Of a stretch of 64,000 bases of DNA, positions 16,031-24,631 are shown in pieces (position 1 is the first letter of the stretch; each line of letters opens with the position of its first letter). The notes beneath the pieces were generated by a model that saw only the letters and a program-made list of their open reading frames with translations, was not told where the DNA came from and made no database searches. The stretch is from the NCBI GenBank assembly GCA_965222445.1, contig CBDCTY010000001.1:806001-870000 (forward strand). Direction: 5' to 3'. The DNA comes from GCA-958296115 sp965222445. Its GTDB lineage: Bacteria > Chloroflexota > Dehalococcoidia > Lucifugimonadales > CAJWER01. The position numbers and the translations under genes were made by a program.

Positions 16031-17050
16031 CTAGTTGCCGGCGAACTTTATGCGAGGGTCGATGACGGCGAGCAGGATGTCGGATAGCAGGGTGCCGAAG
16101 ACCGTGAGCATCCCGATGAGCAGCACCACGAAGCCCGCCAGGTAGATGTCCTCGTCCTGTATGGCCGTCAGCAGGACCGGGCCGATGGTCGGGAGGCTCA
16201 GGACGACCGACACGATGACGCTGCCGCTCACCAGGGCCGGCAGCAGGTAGCCGATGGTGCTCACGAGCGGGTTCAGCGCGACCCTGACCGGGTACTTGAG
16301 GATGGCCTTCAGGGGGCTCACTCCCTTGGCCCGGGCCGTGACCACGTAGGGCTTGCCGAGCTCGTCGAGCAGGTTGTTGCGCATTATGCGGATGAGGCTG
16401 GCGGTGCCCGACGTGCCGAGGACGATGGCCGGAATCCAGAGGTGCTCGATCATGTCGAGGGCCTTGGGGACTCCCCAGGCGGCATTGGCGTAGTCGGCGG
16501 AGAAGAGGCCGCCGACGCTCTGGTCGAAGTAGGCGTAGCCGATGTAGAGGAGGACCAGGCCGAGCAGGAAGTCGGGCACGGCGAGGCCGGTGAATCCGAG
16601 GAAGGTGAACGCGTAGTCGCCGACCGAGTGCTGGCGGACGGCGGAGTATACGCCGATGGGTATGGCGAAGGTCCAGGTGACCATGATGGTGAACCCGGTC
16701 AGGCCGATGGTGGTCCAGATGCGTTCGCCGATGACCTTCTTGACGGACACCTGGACGGCGAGGCCGTTGCCGGTTGGGCCGAAGGAGCGGCCCAGGTCGC
16801 CGTGGCGGACCATGTTCCATATCCAAGAGGCGTAGCGGACGTAGATGGGCCGGTCGAGTTCGAGGTAGTCCCTCAGCGCCTCCATTATCTCCAGGGCCTG
16901 GGCGTCGCCGGAGGTGTGGGCGGTGGTGCGGTCGAACCTCTTGGACGCGAGGTCTCCCTCCGGCAGCTCGATGATGAAGAACGCCAGCATGGAGATCATC
17001 ACGATGGTGAAGAGGGAGAGGATCAGGCGCCTGGCGATGTAGGCGATCAT
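16031..17050 (-). CDS. OppB/DppB-type ABC transporter permease (orphan copy 2)
   Basis: 339 residues with GGAGGT before the ATG. Closely similar along its length to the proteins at 2406-3422 and 55667-56671 (shared HSVGDY, GLAVPDFLLGLVL, FDQSVGGLFSADY and DELGKPYVVTARAKG). It has about six membrane helices and the EAA-like coupling loop. No second permease, ATPase or binding protein gene is adjacent; the next gene downstream is a dehydrogenase. Confidence 0.92.
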   Translation of the reverse strand: MIAYIARRLILSLFTIVMISMLAFFIIELPEGDLASKRFDRTTAHTSGDAQALEIMEALRDYLELDRPIYVRYASWIWNMVRHGDLGRSFGPTGNGLAVQVSVKKVIGERIWTTIGLTGFTIMVTWTFAIPIGVYSAVRQHSVGDYAFTFLGFTGLAVPDFLLGLVLLYIGYAYFDQSVGGLFSADYANAAWGVPKALDMIEHLWIPAIVLGTSGTASLIRIMRNNLLDELGKPYVVTARAKGVSPLKAILKYPVRVALNPLVSTIGYLLPALVSGSVIVSVVLSLPTIGPVLLTAIQDEDIYLAGFVVLLIGMLTVFGTLLSDILLAVIDPRIKFAGN

Positions 17051-17482
17051 GGGGGACCTCCGGGCTGCAGCCTCGACTGCCCGGTGAGTTTAGTCAGCCG
17101 GTGCGGGACGTGTCAACGGCGGGGCCGGGCCCGGATTCACCACGTAGTTGAGCCGTCCGGCGTGAGGACCGCGTGTGTTGTCATAGTTGCACCTTGCCGA
17201 GGATGGATTCCCGCCCCGTATCAAGTTCGGGGCAGGCTCTACGCGGGAATGGCCATGGCCTTGCGAAGGCCACATAGGGTATGAAAATGGGCGCGAGATT
17301 CCCTGTTGCCAGATGAACTGCGGCAGCGACTGGGGATGGGTTCCCGCCCCCGTCTGCACGGGGGCAGGCTCTGCGCGGGAACGACGGTGTGGAGGGCGTG
17401 CGGTTCATTTCATGGTAATGACGGTTGTGCAAAGGTCTCCTCGGGGGGAAGAGGTTAGCTCCCTTCCCTCAACTCTGAAACG
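17051..17482. repeat. Gene-free stretch with composite repeat copy C (17203-17425)
   Basis: Third copy of the 220-bp backbone of copies A and B. Its first hairpin (17205-17250) has inner core CCCCGTATCAAGTTCGGGG; its second (17337-17385) has CCCCCGTCTGCACGGGGG, as in copy B. No gene. Confidence 0.8.
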
Positions 17483-17905
17483 CTACCCGGGCTCGCGGCT
17501 GTCGGGGACGACGGCGAATACGTCGATCTCGAAGTCGATGTACGGCTCGGCGAGGGCCTTGACGACGAGGCCGGTGGAGCAGGGGTAGGTGTCGCCGAGG
17601 TGTTCGGCGAGGACGGCGTAGACCTGCGCCCTGTAGGAGGCGTCGGTCACGTAGGTCGTGATTTTGCAGATGTCCTCCATGCGCGCGCCGGCCTCTTCGA
17701 GGAGGGCCCTTACGCAGCGCATGGCGTTGTCGGCCTGGGCGGCAGGGTCGCCTTTGCCGACGAAGTCGCCGCCGTCGAGGGGTATGCCGGTCTGGCCCTG
17801 CAGGTGGACGACGTTGCCGGCGCGCACGGCGCGGCTGACCTCGTAGTCGAGGCCGGGGAACATCGACTCGTCCCTGGTGTTTTTGACTCTGATGCGCTGG
17901 TGCAT
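17483..17905 (-). CDS. RidA/YjgF family protein
   Basis: 140 residues, GGAGGG before the ATG. The family signature lies near the C-terminus (YPCSTGLVVKALAEPYIDFEID), and VVHLQGQTG matches the strand near the active cleft. RidA proteins deaminate reactive enamine/imine intermediates from PLP enzymes. In this subgroup the usual catalytic Arg of the RidA motif is not evident (STGLVV follows PCS), so it may belong to a Rid2-7-like clade with other chemistry. Confidence 0.85.
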   Translation of the reverse strand: MHQRIRVKNTRDESMFPGLDYEVSRAVRAGNVVHLQGQTGIPLDGGDFVGKGDPAAQADNAMRCVRALLEEAGARMEDICKITTYVTDASYRAQVYAVLAEHLGDTYPCSTGLVVKALAEPYIDFEIDVFAVVPDSREPG

Positions 17906-17984
17906 GGCGACCCTCCGCCGATCAAGCCGGAGTATACCACCGCAGAGGGTAAGGGGAGAGCGCAGAGTGGGAGAGTATAGGGAG

Positions 17985-18072
17985 GGGAGTCACCCTCACC
18001 CCAGCCCTCTCCCGTCAAGGGAGAGGGGGGAAGACCCCGCCCCAGGTCCTTCGCTCCGCTCAGGACGACAGA
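17985..18072. repeat. CTCACCCTCACC/CCCTCTCCC element plus CCCCGCCCCAGGTCC element
   Basis: 17990-18032 is a copy of the element that interrupts the methyltransferase gene. 18035-18070 (CCCCGCCCCAGGTCCTTCG onward) recurs at about 58065. No gene. Confidence 0.7.
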
Positions 18073-18086
18073 TCTTCCGCAGCCTA

Positions 18087-19364
18087 TCAGGGGGGTGAGC
18101 GGCTTGGGGATGTGGAGTCGATGCGGCCGGAGCCGGCCATGGGGTCGGGGGCGTGCCAGTGCTCCTCGAGCCTCTTCTTCATCCTGCGCTCCCAGAGGTT
18201 TGGGACAGGTTCTCCGACGGGCCTGGGTTTTTCGGTGTGCTCCTTCCGTTCCAGGTCTTTCTGTTCGAAGTATGGGTGGTTGCGGGCCGGGTTACGGCGC
18301 ATCCGTGCCCTGGCGTCTCCTTTTTGACGGCGGAGGCGGCGGGGGGTTCCAGTTTTTGGTTTTTGGTTTTTAGTTTTTAGTTGGGAGCTGGGAGGCCCTT
18401 CGGCGGGGTTAGGGTGAGCGGGATGGGTTCCCGCCCCCGCGGGAATGACGGGTGAGTTGGCCTCGGGCCCTTCGGCGGGGTCGGGGTGAGCGGGATGGGT
18501 TCCCGCCCCCGACTGCTCGGGGGCAGGGCTCTCCGCGGGAACGACGGTCTGGGTGGGGGCTTGGCTGGTGAGCAGCCCGTCCGGACCGAGGACGCCGCCC
18601 ACGCTTTCGATCGAGGCCCTGACGTGGCGGGAATCCTTGAAATATCCGTGGATGGGGTGGTCTGGGTCGTTTTCGGCCTTGGCGAGGGCCTCCCTGGGCT
18701 TTTCGAGGGCAAAGCTGTAGGCGTGCCTGTAGTCCCACGGCCAGCGCGTCCAGGCGGGCGCCTCGTCGCGGGGTGCTTCGACACGCTCAGCACGAACGGT
18801 TGCAGGCGCCTCAGCAGGAACGGACTCGGGCGCCTCGTCGCGGACGATGTGTACGATGAGCTCCTTGGCGGCGGCGATCTTGTGGTGGCACCTGAAGCCG
18901 GGGAGGCTGCCGTGCATGACGTCGTCGAGCAACTGTATGACGGTGCTACCGTCGCCGGTCTGCTCGCGCACGAGCCTGGCGAGCTGGGCATCGTCCACCG
19001 CGGAGAGCAGGGAGAGGATGTGTTGCGAGAAGGGGGAAGAGGCGTCGAGGGGCTCCGCGGCTGGGCTCCCTTCCGCGTCGAAACAGGGGGCGGCTGGCCC
19101 GCGGCGTCCACGGATGGCGTGACCGCAGGAGACGCCGCGGTACCTGGCTATGAACTTGGCCGCGGCCTTGGACTTGTACTTTTCGAGCTGCTTTGCGGCG
19201 TCCATCTTGTGGCATAGCTCTGCGCCGTCGATCCTGCCCTCCATGACGTCGAGGAAGAAGTCGACGATGCGCCGGCCGTCGTCGGTCTTCTCGCGGACGA
19301 TGTCGGCGAGCGTGGGCGGCTTCCGTTCTGTTTCTGCTGCGGCCTGGGTGCTGGTATCGGACAT
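18087..19364 (-). CDS. Protein of unknown function with an internal duplication and repeat-derived inserts
   Basis: 425 residues from ATG 19362-19364 (MSDTSTQAAAE). Two homologous blocks are visible: REKTDDGRRIVDFFLDVMEG with AELCHKMDAAKQL, and REQTGDGSTVIQLLDDVMHG with FRCHHKIAAAKEL. Both place a Cys/His before a basic helix. The second half contains stretches that are translations of genomic repeats: VRAERVEAPRDEA, and two copies of GAGTHPAHP-NPAEGP from REP hairpins. The tail is strongly basic. No family recognised; the repeat-derived parts are unlikely to be structured. Confidence 0.6.
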   Translation of the reverse strand: MSDTSTQAAAETERKPPTLADIVREKTDDGRRIVDFFLDVMEGRIDGAELCHKMDAAKQLEKYKSKAAAKFIARYRGVSCGHAIRGRRGPAAPCFDAEGSPAAEPLDASSPFSQHILSLLSAVDDAQLARLVREQTGDGSTVIQLLDDVMHGSLPGFRCHHKIAAAKELIVHIVRDEAPESVPAEAPATVRAERVEAPRDEAPAWTRWPWDYRHAYSFALEKPREALAKAENDPDHPIHGYFKDSRHVRASIESVGGVLGPDGLLTSQAPTQTVVPAESPAPEQSGAGTHPAHPDPAEGPEANSPVIPAGAGTHPAHPNPAEGPPSSQLKTKNQKPKTGTPRRLRRQKGDARARMRRNPARNHPYFEQKDLERKEHTEKPRPVGEPVPNLWERRMKKRLEEHWHAPDPMAGSGRIDSTSPSRSPP

Positions 19365-19659
19365 GCGTTCTATTATGCGGGAGAATTGGGGATGTGTCAA
19401 GGGGATGGAGAGTTTTGAGTTGCTGGTTTCCAGTTTCTAGTGGGGGAGAAGCCGGGGATGGGTTCCCGTCGTCACGGGAACGACGGTGTGGGGGGTGTGC
19501 GGTTCATTTTTATAGGCACGACGATTCAGTTGCCCTCAGATCTTCGGAGGCCCCTGCGTAACCTTTCGGGCCGAAAGCTGGATCGAGGCCCCTCCTGAAC
19601 AAGCGAGGCAGCTTGCAGAACCGGGTCACTCACCCTCACCCCAACCCTCTCCCCTTCGC
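19365..19659. repeat. Intergenic repeats left of the IS4-type element
   Basis: 19452-19515 is a partial composite repeat (hairpin GGGTTCCCGTCGTCACGGGA and tail GTGCGGTTCATTTTTATAGG). 19625-19659 is the left half of a CTCACCCTCACC/CCCTCTCCC element, whose right half lies at 20998-21030 beyond the insertion sequence. Confidence 0.75.
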
Positions 19660-20997
19660 GGGCTGACAGGGGTAGGTATTTGGTTTCAAGTTTCAAGATG
19701 ATAGATGATCTTCAGGTCAGGCGGTGGTTTAGGCCAGGGTTCAGGGAGCAACCAGACCCTTCGCCACAGCCTGCCCCTCAGCAGGAGCCGACTCATACAG
19801 CATATGCCCTGCAACAGTACGCTTACGGTTCGTCTTGGTGTGCTCACAGCGCTGCGATGTGTGGGCGCCACAAACTTTGGCGGCGCCCTGAGACGACCAG
19901 GGGCTATGCCCAGGTCAAAGGCATCTTCGACTCTGGTCCCGTATGCCAGCACCCACAGTGTTGCTACAGACAGCACCAGCCAGTGCCGCGAGACCCGTGG
20001 GGGGTCAGTCCTTCGAGTCTTCTGCCATTGCCACCCAACGCCCTTGAGCGCCCTGAAGCCCAGCTCTATCCAGAACCGAAGTCCATACCAACACACTCCC
20101 GCTTCATCAGGCGGGAGGTCGGTCATCACCACCCACGGCTCGTCCTGGTCGTCGTCCCAGACCACGATCATTGTTCCACGACGACGCTTGCTCGTGGTCC
20201 TGAAAGCTGTGCCAGCCCCAGAATATGCGTGACCTGGCCCAGGTACAAGATACCGCGCTGGCAGGCGAGTTCCTCCGTCAGGGCAGAAGACTGTGTTGAT
20301 CGACTGTCGCGCGTAGGGATGCCATCCCACAGAGCATATCTGCTTCCACAGTCTCGGGCTCCTCAGACCACGGTCACACATCACCAACACGGTCATGTCC
20401 TGCGGAACCGCTTCAGACAGCAACGCCAGCAGTCTCACTGTCGGTGCTATCCACTCGCCGGGTCTGTTGGCCGGCAGGATGTGCCAGGCAACGGGAATAG
20501 CGCAGCTGCGATATACCACACTGATGACGATGGAGTTTATCTGGTCGCCCTTCATTGTTGGGTCGATAGCCAACACCAGCTTGTCCGACTGCCACCACGT
20601 AAGCAGCCATCTCAGCAGCGGAACGAAGCACGACCTCACATCCAGCTGCACCTGGCAGGGGCTGGCACGGTCGTGCCCATCGTACAGCCACTCCCTGAGG
20701 TACTGGCGCAGGCTGTTCCAGTTACCCATGACCAAAAGGGCCGCCACAACGGCGTTCTGGCAGCTACTCCTGGCCAGTACGGTGCCGTAGACCCACAGGA
20801 CCAGTCCTTTTATCTGGGACCGCTCAAGGTGCGGCATGTAATGTTCAATGGTCTGCTGCATCTGGTAGCATTCAGTTGGGAGGCGCATGGCGAGTCTCTG
20901 GCTTCCTTTCTGTTTGGTACCAAAAAGATTGCCAGAAAGCCATGCGCTTTCCAAGTTATTATACTATTTCAATACCTTTACCTACCCCTGTCAGCCC
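19660..20997 (-). mobile_element. IS4-type insertion sequence
   Basis: 1338 bp bounded by a perfect 19-bp inverted repeat GGGCTGACAGGGGTAGGTA (19660-19678) and its complement (20979-20997). It encloses one transposase gene. It splits a CTCACCCTCACC/CCCTCTCCC repeat into halves. No clear target duplication could be read next to the ends. Confidence 0.88.
19686..20888 (-). CDS. IS4-family DDE transposase
   Basis: 400 residues from ATG 20886-20888; a TTG at 20954 would add 22. Catalytic Asp residues are in LAIDPTMKGD and VMCDRGL, and the IS4 signature Y-2-R-3-E-6-K is intact in YGLRFWIELGFRALK. The frame is full length and undisturbed, so the element may be active. Confidence 0.88.
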   Translation of the reverse strand: MRLPTECYQMQQTIEHYMPHLERSQIKGLVLWVYGTVLARSSCQNAVVAALLVMGNWNSLRQYLREWLYDGHDRASPCQVQLDVRSCFVPLLRWLLTWWQSDKLVLAIDPTMKGDQINSIVISVVYRSCAIPVAWHILPANRPGEWIAPTVRLLALLSEAVPQDMTVLVMCDRGLRSPRLWKQICSVGWHPYARQSINTVFCPDGGTRLPARYLVPGPGHAYSGAGTAFRTTSKRRRGTMIVVWDDDQDEPWVVMTDLPPDEAGVCWYGLRFWIELGFRALKGVGWQWQKTRRTDPPRVSRHWLVLSVATLWVLAYGTRVEDAFDLGIAPGRLRAPPKFVAPTHRSAVSTPRRTVSVLLQGICCMSRLLLRGRLWRRVWLLPEPWPKPPPDLKIIYHLET

Positions 20998-21225
20998 TCG
21001 ACGGGAGAGGACTAAGGTGAGGGTGATTGATCCATTCACGGCCCATTCAAAGCGAAACGGTATTACATAGCCCCGTTGCTTGCTGGGTCAAGGCGATGCA
21101 CCTCGTTGGCAACTATGGGCGACCGGGGATGGATTCCCGCCCCCGTCTGCACGGGGGCAGGCTCTTCGTGGGAATGACGGTCGTGGATTTGGGCAGCCCC
21201 GGCCCAGCTTCACAATTCTCCATTC

Positions 21226-21852
21226 TCAATTCACAAGTCCCCATTCGGGCCGTTCCATCGTGAAGACGTTGTCGACCTCGACGAAATCGAGGTAGCCGAG
21301 CCGTCCCACGGGCCGCAGCTTGAGGAAGTCGATGCGGCCGTCCGTCACCACGCGGTCGTCGACGTGGACGCCGACGACCTCCCCGAAGACGACGGTGTTG
21401 GGGTCGTCGGGCTTGCTGGACAGCGCCTCGACCGACCGCGTGTACCTGCACTCCAGGTGCAAGGGGCTCTCGGCCACGCGCGGGCACCTCACCAGCCTGC
21501 TCTCGGCCTTCGTCAGCCCGACGTACTCGAACTCGTCCACATCGTGCGGCGCGGGGACCGACGACGCGTTCATCCGCTCCCTGAGCTCCGACGTGGCGAC
21601 GTTGACCACGAACTCGCCCGTCGTCTGCGCGTCGACCACGGCGTCCTTGAGCCCGCCGAACCGGTGGTTGCTGGTCGCGGAGAACATCACCTGCGGGGGG
21701 CTGTAGGCAACCGCGTTGAAGAACGAGTATGGCGCGAGGTTAGGGACGCCCTCCGCGCTGAGGGTCGATATCCAGCCGATGGGCCTCGGCACGACTATGG
21801 CGTTCAGTGCGGTGAATTCCTCGCCGGGCCCCTTCCCAATCTCGTAGAACAT
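21226..21852 (-). CDS. Flavin reductase-like protein (FMN-binding split barrel), copy 1
   Basis: 208 residues from ATG 21850-21852, which has ATGGAGG five bases upstream; an in-frame ATG at 21864 is less well placed. The family binds FMN or FAD: VVPRPIGWISTLSAEGVPNLAPYSFFNAV is the flavin-binding strand-loop region, and GEFVVNVAT follows. Members reduce flavins for two-component oxygenases or act as flavoprotein oxidoreductases. It is the first of two tandem copies. Confidence 0.9.
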   Translation of the reverse strand: MFYEIGKGPGEEFTALNAIVVPRPIGWISTLSAEGVPNLAPYSFFNAVAYSPPQVMFSATSNHRFGGLKDAVVDAQTTGEFVVNVATSELRERMNASSVPAPHDVDEFEYVGLTKAESRLVRCPRVAESPLHLECRYTRSVEALSSKPDDPNTVVFGEVVGVHVDDRVVTDGRIDFLKLRPVGRLGYLDFVEVDNVFTMERPEWGLVN

Positions 21853-21997
21853 CGACGCCTCCATGAGCAGCTGTTTCGTCCTGGTGATAATACAGAATCG
21901 CCCCCGTCCAATTGTCATTCTGAGGAGCGCAGCGACGAAGAATCTACAGTCCTTGCACATAGGGCCGCCGAGGAATGGACCTCCATTGGCAGGCTTA

Positions 21998-22121
21998 TAC
22001 CAAGTCACCGTGATGCCGCCGTATATGTGCGGCCAGGGAGTGGGTTCCCGCCCCGTATCGAGTACGGGGCAGGCTCTTCGCGGGAATGACGGCTTTACGG
22101 CGCGCTCAAAACGAAATGGTA
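21998..22121. mobile_element. TACCA-type miniature element (124 bp), unit 1
   Basis: Ends TACCAAGTCACCG and GAAATGGTA, flanked by TTA on both sides (21995-21997 and 22122-22124). It contains a REP-like hairpin with inner core CCCCGTATCGAGTACGGGG. Confidence 0.8.
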
Positions 22122-22284
22122 TTACATAGCCCCGTTGCTTGCTGGGTCAAGGCGATGCACCTCGTTGGCGACTATGGGCGACCGGGGATGGATTCCCGCC
22201 CCCGTCTGCACGGGGGCAGGCTCTTCGCGGGAGTGACGGTCGTGGATTTGGGCAGCCCCGGCCCAGCTTCACAATTCTCCATTC

Positions 22285-22911
22285 TCAATTCACAAGTCCC
22301 CATTCGGGGCGCTCCATGGTGAAGGCGTTGTCGACCTCGACGAAATCGAGGTAGCCGAGCCGTCCCACGGGACGCAGCTTTAGGAAGTCGATGCGGCCGT
22401 CCGTCACCACGCGCTCGTCGATGTGGACACCCACGACCTCCCCGAAGACGACGGTGTTGGGGTCGTCGGGGTTGTTGGACAGCACCTCGACCGACCGCGT
22501 GTACCTGCACTCCAGGTGCAGGGGGCTCTCGGCCACGCGCGGACACTTCACCAGCCTGCTCTCGGCCTTCGTCAGTCCCGCGTACTCGAACTCGTCCACA
22601 TCGTGAGGCGCAGGGACCGACGACGCGTTCATCCGCTCCCTCAGCTCCGCCGTGGCGACGTTCACGACGAACTCGCCCGTCGTCTGCGCGTCGACCACGG
22701 CGTCCTTGAGCCCGCCGAACCGGTGGTTGCTGGTCGCGGAGAACATCACCTGCGGGGGGCTGTAGGCAACCGCGTTGAAGAACGAGTATGGCGCGAGGTT
22801 AGGGACGCCCTCCGCGCTGAGGGTCGATATCCAGCCGATGGGCCTCGGCACGACTATGGCGTTCAGTGCGGTGAATTCCTCGCCGGGCCCCTTCCCAATC
22901 TCGTAGAACAT
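22285..22911 (-). CDS. Flavin reductase-like protein, copy 2
   Basis: 208 residues, same start context as copy 1 (GGAGG before ATG 22909-22911). It differs from copy 1 at about ten residues, all in the C-terminal two thirds (for example SSKPDD versus SNNPDD and VHVDD versus VHIDE). Both copies are intact, so both may be expressed. Confidence 0.9.
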   Translation of the reverse strand: MFYEIGKGPGEEFTALNAIVVPRPIGWISTLSAEGVPNLAPYSFFNAVAYSPPQVMFSATSNHRFGGLKDAVVDAQTTGEFVVNVATAELRERMNASSVPAPHDVDEFEYAGLTKAESRLVKCPRVAESPLHLECRYTRSVEVLSNNPDDPNTVVFGEVVGVHIDERVVTDGRIDFLKLRPVGRLGYLDFVEVDNAFTMERPEWGLVN

Positions 22912-23055
22912 CGACGCCTCCATGAGCAGCTGTTTCGTCCTGGTGATAATACAGAATCGCCCCGTCCAATTGTCATTCTGAGGAGCGCAGCGACGAAGAA
23001 TCTACAGTCCTTGCACATAGGGCCGCCGAGGAATGGACCTCCATTGGCAGGCTTA

Positions 23056-23179
23056 TACCAAGTCACCGTGATGCCGCCGTATATGTGCGGCCAGGGAGTG
23101 GGTTCCCGCCCCGTATCGAGTACGGGGCAGGCTCTTCGCGGGAATGACGGCTTTACGGCGCGCTCAAAACGAAATGGTA
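23056..23179. mobile_element. TACCA-type miniature element (124 bp), unit 2
   Basis: Same as the unit 1 copy, with TTA at 23053-23055 and 23180-23182. It interrupts an inverted-repeat element whose left arm begins at 22972 and whose right arm is 23180-23219. Confidence 0.8.
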
Positions 23180-23219
23180 TTAGATTCCTCACTCCGCTGG
23201 CGCTGCGTTCGGAATGACA

Positions 23220-23765
23220 TCTTGGGGAGGCCCTCACGACTCAAATCATGGGGACTGAACAGTCGCCTCCCGTGTGACGATGAGTAGCGGACGCGGCCAA
23301 CGATAGCACGTCATCTCCCGCCGTGCGAAACCCCGTGCTAGGCTCAGGGCCTTTCCAAAGTCGTCACAATGCCATAAGAGGGGGATCTGGGAAATCCCTT
23401 CTCCCTCGATGGGAGAAGGTTAGGATGAGGGTGACTGACTTGTATCGGTTGACGCCCCCTCACCCCCGTATCGAGTACGGGGCAGGCTCTAACCCTCTCC
23501 CGCGAAGGGGAGAGGGAACTTTGGAAAGGCCCTAGCCAGGCTGGGCTTCCTGGACGGCAGGAGATGGATTCCTGCCCCCGACTTCTCGGGGGCAGGCTCT
23601 GCGCGGGAATAACGGGTTGATGGCGGTTGATGGCTGCCGCCGTGTGAAATCCCGGCCGAAGGGTTATCCTTCAGGGCTGGAGGACAATGAGCATGGCCTG
23701 TTCGCGCGGGGTGGGATTGACGCGTTGCCGCTCAGGCCGTCCGTGCGAAACACAGAGGACAAAAG
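23220..23765. repeat. Gene-free stretch with nested repeats
   Basis: 23370-23432 is a CCCTTCTCCCTCGATGGGAG element. 23457-23523 is a second CCCTCTCCC element interrupted by an isolated inner hairpin core CCCGTATCGAGTACGGGG plus tail CAGGCTCT (23466-23494) without the usual outer hairpin. 23568-23615 is a complete hairpin module. No gene; the ATG at 23687 opens only a shadow frame. Confidence 0.75.
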
Positions 23766-24506
23766 ATGCCGGAAGCCCACGAGATCATCGTCGTGATCGC
23801 CGCCATGCTGCTGGCGTCGACGGTATCGAGCACCCTCGGCTTCGGCATCGGCCTGACGGCGGGGCCGGTCCTGCTCCTGGCCCTGGAGCCGCAGTCCTCC
23901 GTCGTCCTGATCAACACAGCGGGGCTGCTGCCAGTATCGCTCGTCCTGTGCCAGACGCGGGGGCGCCTGAAGCTGCGTGAGGTTGCGCCCATAGCCGCCG
24001 CGGGTGTCCTGGGAGCGCCGGTCGGTGCGTACATCCTGGGCGCGGTCGACCCGGTAGAGATGAGACTCGCCATCACCTTCCTCGTGCTGGCGTTCGCCGC
24101 ACTGGTCGCGAGCGGCGCGGGATCGACCGTCCCCAGGCCCAGGTGGCTCGGGCCGCCCTTAGCGCTCGTCGTTTCCGCCCTCATTACCTCGTCCGGCGTG
24201 GGCGGGCCCCTAATGGCGCTGTTCCTGCTCGACCAGGACAGGGACATCGACGAGCTTCGGGGTACGCTCGCGGCATTCTTCCTCTTCGTGATGGGGGTCG
24301 GCTCGGTGGGCTACGCTGTCACGGGCCTGTTGACCGCCGAGCGCCTGGCGTTGGTGCTGGTGGCCATCGTCCCCGTGCTGGCGGGCTTCCGCGTGTCAGC
24401 GTTCCTGCTGCGCCGGATGGACCGTGACACATTCCGCAAGGCGGTGCTGGCCCTCATCGTGGCAGCCAGCCTCGCGGTGCTCTTCCGCGAGCTGCTGTCG
24501 GCCTAG
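23766..24506 (+). CDS. TauE/SafE-family membrane exporter
   Basis: 246 residues, about eight hydrophobic helices and little else. The family layout is visible as two related halves, the first with STLGFGIGLTAGPVLLLAL and the second with ITSSGVGGPLMALFLLDQ. Members export sulfite, sulfoacetate or related organosulfur anions, but many have unknown substrates. Neighbours give no hint. Confidence 0.85.
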   Translation: MPEAHEIIVVIAAMLLASTVSSTLGFGIGLTAGPVLLLALEPQSSVVLINTAGLLPVSLVLCQTRGRLKLREVAPIAAAGVLGAPVGAYILGAVDPVEMRLAITFLVLAFAALVASGAGSTVPRPRWLGPPLALVVSALITSSGVGGPLMALFLLDQDRDIDELRGTLAAFFLFVMGVGSVGYAVTGLLTAERLALVLVAIVPVLAGFRVSAFLLRRMDRDTFRKAVLALIVAASLAVLFRELLSA

Positions 24507-24631
24507 TACCGTTTCCAGGTAGTTTTGGCGAACGTCCAGCCCCCCGCCCCTCTGGGTTCCCGCTTTCGCGGGAATGACGGCAATCCGAGGGTTCTGTCAT
24601 ATTTAGATTGAAGCAGTACTAGGCCTGCCTA
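24507..24631. repeat. Simple REP hairpin
   Basis: 24556-24582 reads GGGTTCCCGCTTTCGCGGGA followed by ATGACGG, the simple hairpin without inner core. Confidence 0.7.

Larger units (their letters stand above)
21063..23179. repeat. Tandem duplication of a 1.06-kb unit carrying a flavin reductase gene
   Basis: Unit 1 is 21063-22121 and unit 2 is 22122-23179. Each begins TTACATAGCCCCGTTGC and ends with a complete TACCA..TGGTA miniature element (21998-22121 and 23056-23179). Another end of that family (..GAAACGGTA) lies just before unit 1. Units differ by about one indel and scattered substitutions concentrated in the 3' half of the gene. Confidence 0.9.

Noticed and set aside
19640..21010. Target-site duplication of the IS4-type element
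   Set aside because: Bases next to the two ends do not give a clear direct repeat; the pre-insertion repeat sequence obscures it.
23687..23980. Open frame starting ATGAGCATGGCC at 23687
   Set aside because: It overlaps the start of the TauE/SafE gene in another frame and has no recognisable product.
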